Positions 42,828-51,869 are shown, counted from the first letter of the stretch. The stretch is DNA of 64,000 bases from Rhodococcus sp. OK302 (GCF_002245895.1 NZ_NPJZ01000001.1:1227001-1291000), one strand, 5' to 3'. The notes: generated from the letters alone by a model not told the origin. Numbers and translations: made by a program.

Positions 42828-43904
42828 TTACGCACTGATGCCGATCCCGGCCAAGCGTCGGGCAGCGTCGGTTCGGGCGAAAGCGAGGAATGCGTCGTTC
42901 TCGTCCGGATCACCGATGGTCATTCGGACGCCCTCGGTGCCGTACTGGCGAATCAGGATCCCAGCTTCGGTACTTGCCTCGGCAAAGCCGGGGGAGAGTT
43001 CGCCGAGGGGAAGGTAGACGAAGTTCGCCGACGATTCCGGGACCGTGTAGCCCGCCTCGATCAACGCTGAGCGAACGCGCGTCCGCTCCGCGATGACGCC
43101 TTCGGTGCGAGCGAGGAGTTCGTCGGCCGCAGCCAGCGAAGCGATTGCGGCGGCCTGAGCGACAACGCTGACCGTGAACGGAGTGTGGACTTTGCCGAGC
43201 GCGGTAATGATTTCCGGATCAGCCACCGCGTAACCCACACGAATGCCGGCCAATCCGTACGCCTTGGAGAACGTGCGTAGAACAACCACGTTGGGGCGGC
43301 TGCGGAACAGTTCGATTCCGTCCGAATCGGAGCGGGAGTACTCGTAGTACGCCTCGTCGAGAGCGACGACGATGTGCGTCGGAACCGCGTCGAGGAAGCT
43401 CTCGAGTTCTGCCCTCGACAAGGCATTGCCGGTCGGGTTGTTGGGGTTGCAGATGAAGATCAGTCGGGTGCGATCGGTGATCGCGGCCAACATCGCGTCG
43501 AGATCGTGGCCGAACTCTTCGGTCAGCGGAACCTTCACGGAAACTGCGTGGCCGACCTGGGCGACAACCGGGTACGCCTCGAAGGAACGCCACGCGAAGA
43601 TGACCTCGTCACCCTGGTCGCACGTGATCTGAACCAATTCCTGGCACAGCGTCACGGAACCACAGCCGGCAGCGACATTCGCGGGTTCGACGTTCAGGAA
43701 CGCGGCGAGTGCCTCGATGAGGGCGACCGCGGCGTTGTCGGGGTAGCGATTCGCGTTCGCGACTGCGTCGGCGACGGCGTCGCGAACCCCGGGAAGTGGG
43801 CCGATCGTCGTTTCGTTGCTCGCCAGCTTGATGGCGCCGGGAAAGTTGCGTCCGGGAACGTAGGCGGGAATCGAGGCGAGGTCAGGCCGAATGCGAGGAG
43901 TCAC
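42828..43904 (-). CDS. pat: Histidinol-phosphate/aromatic aminotransferase (HisC2/Pat type)
   Basis: A 358-residue fold-type I aminotransferase. It starts VTPRIRPDLASIPAYVPG, then KLASNET, GCGSVTLCQEL, CNPNNPTGN, ALDEAYYEY and the PLP lysine in TFSKAYGLAGIRVGY, with RMTIG near the end. The N-terminus and overall pattern match actinobacterial phenylalanine aminotransferases (Rv3772 hisC2 in Mtb) rather than the HisC of a his operon. GTG 43904 follows CATAAT and six bases; a longer start at 43949 would overlap the divergent promoter. Confidence 0.88.
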   Translation of the reverse strand: MTPRIRPDLASIPAYVPGRNFPGAIKLASNETTIGPLPGVRDAVADAVANANRYPDNAAVALIEALAAFLNVEPANVAAGCGSVTLCQELVQITCDQGDEVIFAWRSFEAYPVVAQVGHAVSVKVPLTEEFGHDLDAMLAAITDRTRLIFICNPNNPTGNALSRAELESFLDAVPTHIVVALDEAYYEYSRSDSDGIELFRSRPNVVVLRTFSKAYGLAGIRVGYAVADPEIITALGKVHTPFTVSVVAQAAAIASLAAADELLARTEGVIAERTRVRSALIEAGYTVPESSANFVYLPLGELSPGFAEASTEAGILIRQYGTEGVRMTIGDPDENDAFLAFARTDAARRLAGIGISA

Positions 43905-43910
43905 TCCCTG

Positions 43911-43916
43911 ATTATG
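43911..43916 (-). promoter_or_regulatory. -10 hexamer, leaderless promoter of pat
   Basis: On the minus strand CATAAT, six bases, then GTG 43904. It supports the shorter protein start. Confidence 0.4.
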
Positions 43917-43975
43917 CGCTGCCTGATTCGGTGCGCTCGAGCCGTCCACGTGTCAGAGTAGGAGGTATGTCGGGA

Positions 43976-44686
43976 ATGTTCCGGGACACCGCGTATTTGC
44001 CGGGGGCCGACGGTGACGTCGCCATCGCTGTGCCGCTCACCGTGGTGGAACCTGACGGCCCGACGCGTGGTGCCATCGTCGTTCTGCACGAGGCGAGGCA
44101 GTTCGGTGATGCGCTCCTGGAGTTGATGTCAGCCCTCGCGCTCGAAGGTTGGGTGACCGTCGCACCGCATCTCTTTCATCGGGAACCCGAGCAGATGCAC
44201 GGTGACATTTTCGGTGACAACCTTTTTGCCGACTTCGACGCCACCCTCGATTGGCTGACGGGCCGGGATGTCCGGGTCGACACGATCGGCGTCCTCGGTT
44301 TCGATGCCGCCGGTACGGCTGCAATGCTCGTCGCCACCAGTCGCCCCGTCGGTGCTGCCGTCAGCGTTGCTGCCCGCGGGATCGTCGACGCGTTATCTGT
44401 CGACGCGCAGGCGCTCATCGACGCCGCGGTGTCATTGCAAGCTCCCTGGCTCGGTTTGTACGGCGACGACGATCCTGCAACTCCACTCGAACACGTCAAC
44501 CAACTTCGGGAGGCGACGGCCAAGGCTGACGTCGCCACCTTGGTGGTGAGCTACGCCGGCTTGGCGCATCGCGCCGACGAACCGCCGCAGGTCCCCGACG
44601 GCCAGGACGAGGACGACCCGAATGCGGCCGCGATCATCGACGCTCGCACCAGAATCTTCGACTGGTTCGACAGCAACCTGCGATAA
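43976..44686 (+). CDS. Dienelactone-hydrolase-fold protein with Asp in place of the nucleophilic Cys
   Basis: A 236-residue alpha/beta hydrolase of the dienelactone hydrolase family. LHEARQF carries the conserved Glu, GDDDPATPLE the Asp and AHRAD the His. At the nucleophile elbow, where active enzymes have G-[FY]-C-x-G-G, it reads GFDAAG with Asp110. The enzyme is therefore either inactive or uses Asp, as haloalkane dehalogenases do. The start is ambiguous: GGAGG (43961-43965) is ten bases from ATG 43976 and only one from ATG 43967. It is divergent from pat. Confidence 0.82.
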   Translation: MFRDTAYLPGADGDVAIAVPLTVVEPDGPTRGAIVVLHEARQFGDALLELMSALALEGWVTVAPHLFHREPEQMHGDIFGDNLFADFDATLDWLTGRDVRVDTIGVLGFDAAGTAAMLVATSRPVGAAVSVAARGIVDALSVDAQALIDAAVSLQAPWLGLYGDDDPATPLEHVNQLREATAKADVATLVVSYAGLAHRADEPPQVPDGQDEDDPNAAAIIDARTRIFDWFDSNLR

Positions 44687-44782
44687 GTGCCCGAATTAGG
44701 CCGCTGACCACTCGTTTTGCCTTTGGTGGTGAGACATGTGTAATCTTTCATCCCGGCGGTCCGAAAGGATCGGAACCCCCAG

Positions 44783-44874
44783 GGAGGCGTGCCAGAGCGG
44801 CCGAATGGGACTCACTGCTAATGAGTTGTCCCTTTTACGAGGGACCGGAGGTTCAAATCCTCTCGCCTCCGCCA
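44783..44874 (+). tRNA. tRNA-Ser(GCT)
   Basis: A 92-base type II tRNA: acceptor GGAGGCG / CGCCTCC, anticodon stem ACTCA / TGAGT with loop CTGCTAA (anticodon GCT), a long variable arm and encoded CCA. A seven-base-pair stem-loop (44875-44895) follows without a T-run, perhaps a processing signal. Confidence 0.97.
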
Positions 44875-44947
44875 CGCCGGTGATTTTGACCGGCGGGTTA
44901 GAAATGATAGAAATTACGACAGCAAGACAAGCAGTACAACAGAACAT

Positions 44948-45020
44948 GCGCCCGTAGCTCAACGGATAGAGCACCTGACTACGGATCAGGAGGTTAGGGG
45001 TTCGAATCCCTTCGGGCGCA
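44948..45020 (+). tRNA. tRNA-Arg(ACG)
   Basis: A 73-base tRNA: acceptor GCGCCCG / CGGGCGC, anticodon stem CCTGA / TCAGG with loop CTACGGA (anticodon ACG), GGTTCGAATCC T arm and no encoded CCA. Its A34 is the usual substrate of TadA, whose gene is at 58679 in this window. It follows tRNA-Ser(GCT) by 73 bases. Confidence 0.97.
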
Positions 45021-45028
45021 CAAACAGA

Positions 45029-45068
45029 AACCCCCTCACCAGCAGAGATGCCGGTGAGGGGGTTTTTT
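45029..45068 (+). terminator. Rho-independent terminator of the tRNA pair
   Basis: A perfect 12-bp stem (45029-45040 with 45053-45064), a 12-base loop and a T-run to 45068. Confidence 0.93.
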
Positions 45069-45255
45069 GTTCGGTTGGATTCGCTTTTCTAGTCGGTCAC
45101 GGATCGGACTCTGAGCGTGCGTGCCCTTGATCACACTGGGGGCTCTGATCGCGCAGTCTGCTTCGGGTCGGGTAAGCACGTCAGCTCCGTCGGGTCGACC
45201 TCGGCGACAACGTCTTCAGCCTCGCTTCAGTTGCCGATCCGTATGGTCCGGCAGT

Positions 45256-46509
45256 ATGAGCGACACAACGAGATCCGATGTCATGCCGGCCGAGCGGGCA
45301 CTGCTGAGTAAAGTCCCCGAAATCACTCTGTGGTTCTGGGTCGTCAAGATCTTGTGCACCACCGTCGGAGAGAGTTTTGCCGACTGGATCAACATGACGC
45401 TGGGTGTGGGCCTGAATACGACGGCTGTGATCTTCACCGTGATCCTTGTTGTGGTCCTTGCTGTTCAAGTCAGGTTGCCTCGCTACGTGCCGGTCGTATA
45501 TTGGCTGACCGTTGTCGTACTCAGTGTTACGGGAACGCTGTACACGGACATCCTCACCGACAGCCTGGGAGTCCCGCTGGCAGTGAGTACGACGGTATTC
45601 GCCCTGGTGCTTGCGGGCGTCTTCGGCGTGTGGTTCGCACGTGAGCGCACGCTGTCGATTCACAGCATCGTCACCGTGCCGCGGGAGTTGTTCTACTGGC
45701 TCGCTATCCTGGTGACCTTCGCCTTGGGCACGGCGGTCGGAGACTGGACGTTGAGCGTCACCGGATGGGGGCCAGGCACGTCCGTCCTGCTCCCGGCCGG
45801 TTTGATCGTCGCGATCGTGATCGGTTGGCGCCTCGGCGCGAACGCGGTGCTGTCGTTCTGGATGGCATACATCCTGACTCGTCCGTTGGGCGCGAACCTC
45901 GGCGACTGGTTCGCCATGCCGTCGGACGAGCACGGCCTGGGCATCGGAACAGCTGTCACCAGCGTTATCTTCCTGGTCGCAATACTCGGTACGGTCGCCT
46001 ACCTGACGTTGGCCCGCAGCGACGTGATCGACGAGAAGAGTGCGCAGCGCTCGACGAGATCGACCGACCCGTCACGTGAGAAGGTGATGCTCGGGTACTT
46101 CGCCGGGGTCGCCGTCGTCACGGGCATTCTGTTGGCGTGGGCTTCTGCGCAGCCGCACACGGCGCCGGCAACCGAGGAAGCGTCCTCTGCGTCCAGTTCG
46201 ACCACGGAACTTGCGCCGGGACAGGCGATTGCACACTTTCCGGCGGGTACGGTCACGGAACTGAGAACTGTGGTGGGGGATGCTCTCGCGGGCGTGCAGG
46301 CCGGGTCGCAGAGTGACGCCAAGTCCAAGGTGAAAGAGCTCGAAACAACCTGGGACGACAACCAATCGACTTTGCAGCCTCTCGACGCCGCCGGCTGGTC
46401 GGCTCTCGACGCGCGTATCGACAAGGTCCTTTCGGCCGTCCGTGCAGGCAACCCGGACACCTCGACCGAGACGGCCACTCTCACAGCACTGTTGGCAGCG
46501 CTTCGATAG
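45256..46509 (+). CDS. COG4705/DUF347 membrane protein with C-terminal extension
   Basis: A 417-residue protein. Residues ~20-265 hold about eight helices built from repeated units with a shared pattern (WVVKILCTTVGESFADW, WLAILVTFALGTAVGDW, WMAYILTRPLGANLGDW), the DUF347 repeat. Another membrane helix (~280-300) precedes an outside domain of about 110 residues with helical, charged sequence. Function is unknown; the conserved Gly-Asp pairs suggest a transporter. ATG 45256 is eight bases after TATGGT. A shorter paralogue follows 48 bases later. Confidence 0.75.
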   Translation: MSDTTRSDVMPAERALLSKVPEITLWFWVVKILCTTVGESFADWINMTLGVGLNTTAVIFTVILVVVLAVQVRLPRYVPVVYWLTVVVLSVTGTLYTDILTDSLGVPLAVSTTVFALVLAGVFGVWFARERTLSIHSIVTVPRELFYWLAILVTFALGTAVGDWTLSVTGWGPGTSVLLPAGLIVAIVIGWRLGANAVLSFWMAYILTRPLGANLGDWFAMPSDEHGLGIGTAVTSVIFLVAILGTVAYLTLARSDVIDEKSAQRSTRSTDPSREKVMLGYFAGVAVVTGILLAWASAQPHTAPATEEASSASSSTTELAPGQAIAHFPAGTVTELRTVVGDALAGVQAGSQSDAKSKVKELETTWDDNQSTLQPLDAAGWSALDARIDKVLSAVRAGNPDTSTETATLTALLAALR

Positions 46510-46557
46510 CTCTCTCAGCGGTTCTTCAGAGACGCTCGACCATGCTGGCATCTCGTG

Positions 46558-47346
46558 ATGACTGATGACGTACAGGACCGCCCGGATTCGTTGGCTCGCA
46601 GTGTGGTCAGCAAAGTGCCCGAGGCCACCGGATTGTTCTGGATAACCAAGGTGTTGACCACGGGGATGGGTGAGACAGCGTCGGACTTCTTCGCGACAGC
46701 GCTGAATCCTGTTCTCGTGGTGGGTGTGACGGGTCTACTACTGGCAATCTCCCTGATCGTGCAGTTTCGAACTGATCGATATGTGCCGTGGGTGTACTGG
46801 GCCGCGGTGGTGATGGTGAGCGTGTTCGGCACCATGGCCAGCGATGCGCTGCACGTGATTCTGGGAATCCCGTACGCCGTGACGACGGTCGTTTTCGCAG
46901 TGTGTCTGGTTGCGGTGTTTGTGTTTTGGCGGCAATCGGAGAAAACGCTCTCCATTCACAGTATCGTCACGCGCCGGCGCGAGGGATTCTATTGGGTGGC
47001 AGTCTTGACGACCTTTGCGCTGGGCACGTCCGCCGGCGACCTGACGGCCACGGTCATGCATCTCGGTTACCTGACATCGGCAATTCTGTTCGCTGCGGTG
47101 ATCGCCGTTCCTGCACTGGCACACAGCGCCGGAAGAATGGGTCCTGTATCGGCATTCTGGTTCGCCTACGTCGTGACTCGGCCGTTGGGTGCGTCTGTGG
47201 CCGATTGGGTTGCGGTGTCGCATGATCGAGGTGGGCTGGGCGCGGGCACAGGCTGGGTCACGCTGGTCATGACCGTGGTGATCGTCGGGTTGGTCGGTTA
47301 CCTGTCGCGGACACACGTCGAGATAACCGAGCCTAGCCGCAGGTGA
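46558..47346 (+). CDS. COG4705/DUF347 membrane protein, short paralogue
   Basis: A 262-residue paralogue of the preceding protein, aligning throughout its membrane part (KVPEATGLFWITKVLTTGMGETASD, FYWVAVLTTFALGTSAGD, FWFAYVVTRPLGASVADW) but lacking the C-terminal outside domain. The pair probably arose by tandem duplication and may form a heteromer. GTG 46555 is an alternative start three bases upstream. Confidence 0.75.
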   Translation: MTDDVQDRPDSLARSVVSKVPEATGLFWITKVLTTGMGETASDFFATALNPVLVVGVTGLLLAISLIVQFRTDRYVPWVYWAAVVMVSVFGTMASDALHVILGIPYAVTTVVFAVCLVAVFVFWRQSEKTLSIHSIVTRRREGFYWVAVLTTFALGTSAGDLTATVMHLGYLTSAILFAAVIAVPALAHSAGRMGPVSAFWFAYVVTRPLGASVADWVAVSHDRGGLGAGTGWVTLVMTVVIVGLVGYLSRTHVEITEPSRR

Positions 47347-47560
47347 GGCCTTTGCGGTCCACCCGGTATGGCCGAAGCGACACGGAACTCTTTGGCGGAT
47401 GCCGGATTACCGCTTCCTCAACTTCACGAAGAGCGGCGTGCGCTGTGAATCGCAACGAGAATTCCGCACGCGTAGATCTTTCGAGTGCAGTGATGTGCTG
47501 CCGCGGGAAAAGAGTCGCGTGCCTGCGTACATGTATGCCGTTTATGCCCGATAATGATGC

Positions 47561-48748
47561 GTGCCCTCAATTGCCTCGTCGCTGTTCTGGATCGCGTTGA
47601 TCGCTGCGCTCGCGCCCATAGTCGCGGGCCTGTTCCCGCGTCGGTTGGTGCCCGAAGTGGTGCTGCTGTTGGTCGCCGGCGCCGCCATCGGACCGTTCGC
47701 GCTCAACATCGCCGCGGAGAGTGACGCCATCGGTACCCTCCGGGAGCTTGGCTTGGGGATGCTCTTCCTCCTTGCCGGCTACGAGATCGACCGCAGTGAA
47801 CTCAGCGGCAAGGGTGGCCGGCGAGCGCTGTACACGTGGCTGCTGTGCCTCGCTCTGGCTTTCGGAGTAGTTGCCCTGCTCGGCATCCGAAACGTGATCT
47901 CCGCCGAGGCAGCGGTTGCCATCGCGATGACGTCGACGGCTCTGGGTACGTTGCTGCCGATTCTCAAGGACAACAAACTTCTCGACACCCGTTTGGGTAA
48001 AACTGTTCTCAATCACGGTGCGGTCGGCGAACTGGGGCCTGTGGTTGCGATGGCCGTATTACTCAGCGCGCGTGGCGCTTTCCTGTCGTTGGTAGTGCTG
48101 GCAACCTTTGCGCTGATCGCTGTGCTTGTTGCCGTATTGCCGACAAAGCTTGTGTCGCACGGATCGTGGACACATCGACTCGTTCGCTCGGGTGCCGACA
48201 CAACTGCGCAGACGACGGTCCGTCTGACGGTGCTGCTGCTGGTCGGTCTCGGTGTGCTGTCAGCGGTATTCTCTCTCGACGTCATCCTCGGCGCCTTTGC
48301 GGCAGGATTTATCCTGCGCCGCTTGATGCCTGAGGGTGACGAGCGGTTGGAGATCAAACTCGAAGGCATTGCCTTCGGATTCCTCATTCCGATCTTCTTC
48401 ATCACGTCCGGAATGGCGATCGACGTCTCGGCTGTGGCCGCCAATCCTGTTGTCCTGCTGGCGTTCCTGCTTCTCATCATCGTGGTCCGCGGTGTGCCGG
48501 TGTTCATCGCGACAAAGTTCGAGAAGATCGAACCACCTTTCAGCACCCGCGAGAGTGCGCAGGTGGCGCTGTACGGTGCTACCGGATTGCCGATGATCGT
48601 GGCTGTCACCGGTGCTGCCGTCAGCGCGGGTCAGATGTCGTCGGACAATGCGTCGATTCTGGTGGCAGCGGGTGCAATCACCGTCCTGCTCCTGCCGATG
48701 TGTGCGACATTGCTGAATCGACCGGAGAAAACCACGAAGGTGAGCTAG
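47561..48748 (+). CDS. CPA2-family cation/proton antiporter
   Basis: A 395-residue transporter with about 12 helices. It shows the KefB/NapA-like core: LLVAGAAIGPFAL, ELGLGMLFLLAGYEIDRSEL, MTSTALGTLLPILKD, NHGAVGELGPVVAM and FAAGFILRRLMPEGDERLEIKLEGIAFGFLIPIFFITSGM. It exchanges Na+ or K+ for protons; no regulatory TrkA domain is attached. GTG 47561 follows GATAAT and five bases, a leaderless arrangement. The 214 bases before it (47347-47560) hold no other recognisable feature. Confidence 0.88.
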   Translation: MPSIASSLFWIALIAALAPIVAGLFPRRLVPEVVLLLVAGAAIGPFALNIAAESDAIGTLRELGLGMLFLLAGYEIDRSELSGKGGRRALYTWLLCLALAFGVVALLGIRNVISAEAAVAIAMTSTALGTLLPILKDNKLLDTRLGKTVLNHGAVGELGPVVAMAVLLSARGAFLSLVVLATFALIAVLVAVLPTKLVSHGSWTHRLVRSGADTTAQTTVRLTVLLLVGLGVLSAVFSLDVILGAFAAGFILRRLMPEGDERLEIKLEGIAFGFLIPIFFITSGMAIDVSAVAANPVVLLAFLLLIIVVRGVPVFIATKFEKIEPPFSTRESAQVALYGATGLPMIVAVTGAAVSAGQMSSDNASILVAAGAITVLLLPMCATLLNRPEKTTKVS

Positions 48749-48797
48749 AGCTCCCAACTGCTCGTCGAGTCGGTGAACTGACATTGGCATTCGTAGA

Positions 48798-48983
48798 TCA
48801 GGATTTGTGCGTATCAGTCCTCCGAGAGGACGGTCGCTGCACCGTCGCCAGAGTTCCTCCGCCTGGCCGCTCGCCGATGACGATAGCTCCGTTGTGTGCG
48901 GCGACTATCTCGGCGGCGATCGCGAGTTCGCCGATCGGGTGCCACCCGACAACAGGCAGGGGCGGAGACAGACGGTGATCGAG
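48798..48983 (-). pseudogene. Histidine-kinase C-terminal remnant
   Basis: On the minus strand the frame ending at 48798 reads IAAEIVAAHNGAIVIGERPGGGTLATVQRP, with the H-x-G-A-I and G-x-G-T pattern of the last part of a sensor-kinase ATPase domain. No upstream kinase domain (H-box, N-box) is found in any frame before 49165, so this is a fragment of a lost gene. The rest of 48749-49164 holds nothing recognisable. Confidence 0.5.
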
Positions 48984-49164
48984 ATGAAATACGGGCGCTG
49001 TTCGAATCGATGCCGGAAGGCTGGAACGCGACCGCAGTTGTGCAGCGTGTGGAGTGCGGCGTCGTCGCGGAAATACGTCAGGATCGAACGTGTATCGCTT
49101 CGGGCATGCATTCACAGCTAATGCCCAGCCACCTGTCAGCGTGGTTCAGGAATTGCGCTGCAGG

Positions 49165-50601
49165 ATGACTCTTGTGAGCAAACTGGATTCGATGACCGCG
49201 CCGAGAGGGTTGATCGTGGACGCCACGACGCGGCGGGGCCCGATTCGATCGGTATCTCGAGGGGTGCGTGACGGCTCGATCATCGCTGCCTGGGTGGTTG
49301 TCGTCGGAGTCACTTCGCTGTGGATAAGTGACGGTGGTATTCAAGACCTGTTCGGCAGCGCTAGCGAGGTTCTGACGTCGACTGGTCGATTGACAGGGCT
49401 GATCGCGTCGGCGCTGCTGCTGATCCAGGTGTTCCTCATGGCCCGAGTGCCGATGATTGAAAAAGCTTGGGGTCAAGATGGATTGACGAGAATGCACCGG
49501 ATTATCGGGTTTTCGTCGTTTGTCTTGATGATCCTGCACATCGGACTGGTCACGCTCGGCTATGCCGATGCGGATCCTCGATTGCTGTGGACAACCACCG
49601 TCGATTTCGCCCTGAATTATCCGGGCCTATTGCTTGCTGCTGCCGGAACGGCCGCGCTGATCATGGTGGTGGCGACTTCGGTACGGGGTGCTCGTCGGCG
49701 CCTTCGCTACGAATCCTGGCATCTGATCCACCTCTATGGGTATCTGGGCGCGGGTTTGGCACTGCCCCACCAATTGTGGACCGGTCAAGAGTTTCTGAAC
49801 TCGACGCCGGCAGCGTTTTTCTGGTGGACACTCTATGCCGTGTGTGCCGGCGCGGTCATCGTCTATCGCGTAGCACTTCCGCTGTGGAAATCTCTCCGTG
49901 AGCCGATCCGAGTGCTCGAGGTGCGATCCGAAGGTGACCGGGCAACTACCGTCACCGTCGGTGGTTCCGGAGTTGAACGTCTGAAAGCTCAAGGAGGACA
50001 GTACTTTCAATGGCGGTTTCTCGACGGTCCGGGCTGGAGCAGAGCGCATCCATATTCACTCTCCGCGGCTCCCGACGGCGTCACGCTGCGTTTCACCGCA
50101 GCGGTTGTCGGCGACGGAAGCACGCAACTGAGGTCACTCCGGCGCGGTACGCGCGTTCTGCTCGAAGGTCCGTACGGTCGCATGCATCCGGGCGTTCGTT
50201 CGCAACCGAAATCCCTCCTGATCGGAGCCGGAGCAGGCATTGCACCGATGTGTGCGCTGCTCGAATCGTTGCCGCCGACAGACGGTGACGTCACGGTCGT
50301 CTACCGAACACGCACATCACACGATGCGCTGCTCGGGGACGAGTTAGAAGGCCTCTGTCGGCAACGCGGCGCGGTACTCCGAATCGTCGAGGGACACCGA
50401 ATTCGTGACCGTTCGAGTTGGCTACCGCAGCAGGCGCAAGCGTGGGACGACACCGATGCGCTCCGAAGTTTGTGCCCGGATGTCGCGCAGCGCGACGTCT
50501 TCATCTGCGGGCCGAAGGAATGGAGCGACGCCGTCTGTCATGCGGCGCGCACAGCAGGCACGCCGCCAAGCCAGATCCATGTCGAATCCTTCCAACCCTG
50601 A
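49165..50601 (+). CDS. Ferric-reductase-like transmembrane flavocytochrome
   Basis: A 478-residue protein. About six helices (~35-255) carry haem-ligand histidines (RMHRIIGFSSFVLMILHIG, YESWHLIHLYGYLGAGLALPHQL). A FAD/NAD(P)-binding reductase follows (~265-478) with HPYSLSAAP, GPYGRMHPG, LLIGAGAGIAPM and FICGPKEW. It should move electrons from NAD(P)H across the membrane. It is followed nine bases later by an FMN-binding protein and ApbE, which fits transfer to a flavinylated partner outside. ATG 49165 is chosen because the protein pattern begins there; GTG 49174 is possible. Confidence 0.85.
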   Translation: MTLVSKLDSMTAPRGLIVDATTRRGPIRSVSRGVRDGSIIAAWVVVVGVTSLWISDGGIQDLFGSASEVLTSTGRLTGLIASALLLIQVFLMARVPMIEKAWGQDGLTRMHRIIGFSSFVLMILHIGLVTLGYADADPRLLWTTTVDFALNYPGLLLAAAGTAALIMVVATSVRGARRRLRYESWHLIHLYGYLGAGLALPHQLWTGQEFLNSTPAAFFWWTLYAVCAGAVIVYRVALPLWKSLREPIRVLEVRSEGDRATTVTVGGSGVERLKAQGGQYFQWRFLDGPGWSRAHPYSLSAAPDGVTLRFTAAVVGDGSTQLRSLRRGTRVLLEGPYGRMHPGVRSQPKSLLIGAGAGIAPMCALLESLPPTDGDVTVVYRTRTSHDALLGDELEGLCRQRGAVLRIVEGHRIRDRSSWLPQQAQAWDDTDALRSLCPDVAQRDVFICGPKEWSDAVCHAARTAGTPPSQIHVESFQP

Positions 50602-50610
50602 GAGAAGCTC

Positions 50611-51093
50611 ATGCGTCGAATTACCTTGTGGATGATCATCACTGCCACTGTCGTTGTGCTCTTGTTCAGTTACCACACCTCGACCAACGGAAACAGTGCA
50701 GTCGCTTCGGTCGCAGCGGTAGCGTCGCCTTCGGCGGCCGATGCAGCAACTTCGACTGCTTCCCCTGACTCGACTGCTTCCACCTCCCAGAGTTCCGCCG
50801 CATCGCCGGCACAACCTGCGGTGTTCACCGGCGAAGCAGTCGATACAAAATTCGGACCTGTTCAGGTCCAGATCGCGGTGGCAAACGGTCAGGTGACCGA
50901 GGCGGTGACCATCCAGGTGCCGGAAAATAATGGGAAAGATCGACAGATCAACAGTCGCGCGGTTCCAGTGCTGGAACAAGAGGCGATCCACGCTCAGAGC
51001 GCTGACATCGATATGGTGTCAGGAGCCACCTACACATCCGATGGGTACGTTCAGAGTCTCCAGTCCGCACTCGACCAGGCGAACCTCGGATGA
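50611..51093 (+). CDS. Exported FMN-binding domain protein, covalently flavinylated
   Basis: A 160-residue protein with an N-terminal membrane anchor or signal (~5-22), a Ser/Ala/Thr-rich linker (~25-70) and an FMN-binding domain. The flavinylation motif DMVSGATYTSDGY is near residue 135; the Thr after SGA is the usual attachment point for FMN by ApbE. It probably accepts electrons from the upstream flavocytochrome on the outer face. Its stop overlaps the apbE start (ATGA). Confidence 0.88.
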   Translation: MRRITLWMIITATVVVLLFSYHTSTNGNSAVASVAAVASPSAADAATSTASPDSTASTSQSSAASPAQPAVFTGEAVDTKFGPVQVQIAVANGQVTEAVTIQVPENNGKDRQINSRAVPVLEQEAIHAQSADIDMVSGATYTSDGYVQSLQSALDQANLG

Positions 51094-51845
51094 TCCACGC
51101 AGACAACCGAATTACGCGCGCGTGGGTCGAACAGATCATGGGTATGCCGATTTCGCTTCATGTTCGGGCCGACGACCCGTCCCGGCCGGACATCACGCAG
51201 GCCGTCGCCTCGACTTTCGAGCGCCTCCGCCTGACAGACTCCGTCCTCAGTACGTGGCGGCCCGACAGCGATGTCATGCGTTGGCGCCGTGGGGATCTCG
51301 CTCTCGAGGACGCGCACCACTCTCTGCGTGAAGTGATGGCCCTGTGTGAACAGGCATCGTCCGAGACGAACCGTCTGTTCACGACCGATCTCATCGGTCC
51401 GGACGGTACGCGGGGATGGGATCCCACCGGGCTGGCCAAAGGGTGGGCGATTGAGGCAGCGGTCGAGCGACTCCGTTCGGTGGACGGAATTGCCTTCGCA
51501 GTCAACGCAGGTGGCGATATCACGTGCGGTCATGGCGGTGAAGCGGTCGGGTGCCCCAGGCCGTGGCGTATCGGTATCGAAAACCCGATTGACAGGTCTG
51601 TCGTCTCACACGTCGTGAGCATCATCGACGGCGCTGTCGCGACATCAGGAACCGCTGCGCGAGGCAATCACATCGTTGATCCCAGATCGGGGAAGCCGGC
51701 CGGCTGCGTCGGATCGATTACCGTGGGTGGACCGAGTTTGCTGTGGGCGGACATCTGGGCAACTGCGGCATTCATCGACCCGACGGTATTGAACGAGCGT
51801 GCAGAGTGGGCGGACTATCGTGTTCTGTTCGAGCAAAGGATCTAG
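51090..51845 (+). CDS. apbE: FAD:protein FMN transferase ApbE
   Basis: A 251-residue ApbE that attaches FMN from FAD to a Thr of the FMN-binding partner. Visible marks are MGMPISLHV, RLRLTDSVLSTWRPDSDVMRW, DPTGLAKGWAIE, NAGGDI, VATSGTAARGNHIVDPRSG and WADIWATAAF with the metal-binding Asp. It is short compared with many ApbE proteins and has no lipobox. It overlaps the FMN-binding gene by four bases, giving a translationally coupled electron-transfer module. Confidence 0.92.
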   Translation: MIHADNRITRAWVEQIMGMPISLHVRADDPSRPDITQAVASTFERLRLTDSVLSTWRPDSDVMRWRRGDLALEDAHHSLREVMALCEQASSETNRLFTTDLIGPDGTRGWDPTGLAKGWAIEAAVERLRSVDGIAFAVNAGGDITCGHGGEAVGCPRPWRIGIENPIDRSVVSHVVSIIDGAVATSGTAARGNHIVDPRSGKPAGCVGSITVGGPSLLWADIWATAAFIDPTVLNERAEWADYRVLFEQRI

Positions 51846-51869
51846 CGTGCGGTGGGCATTGAATCGTGT

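Noticed and set aside
47343..47600. An 85-codon frame before the antiporter
   Set aside because: It overlaps the antiporter start in another frame and has no similarity that I recognise.
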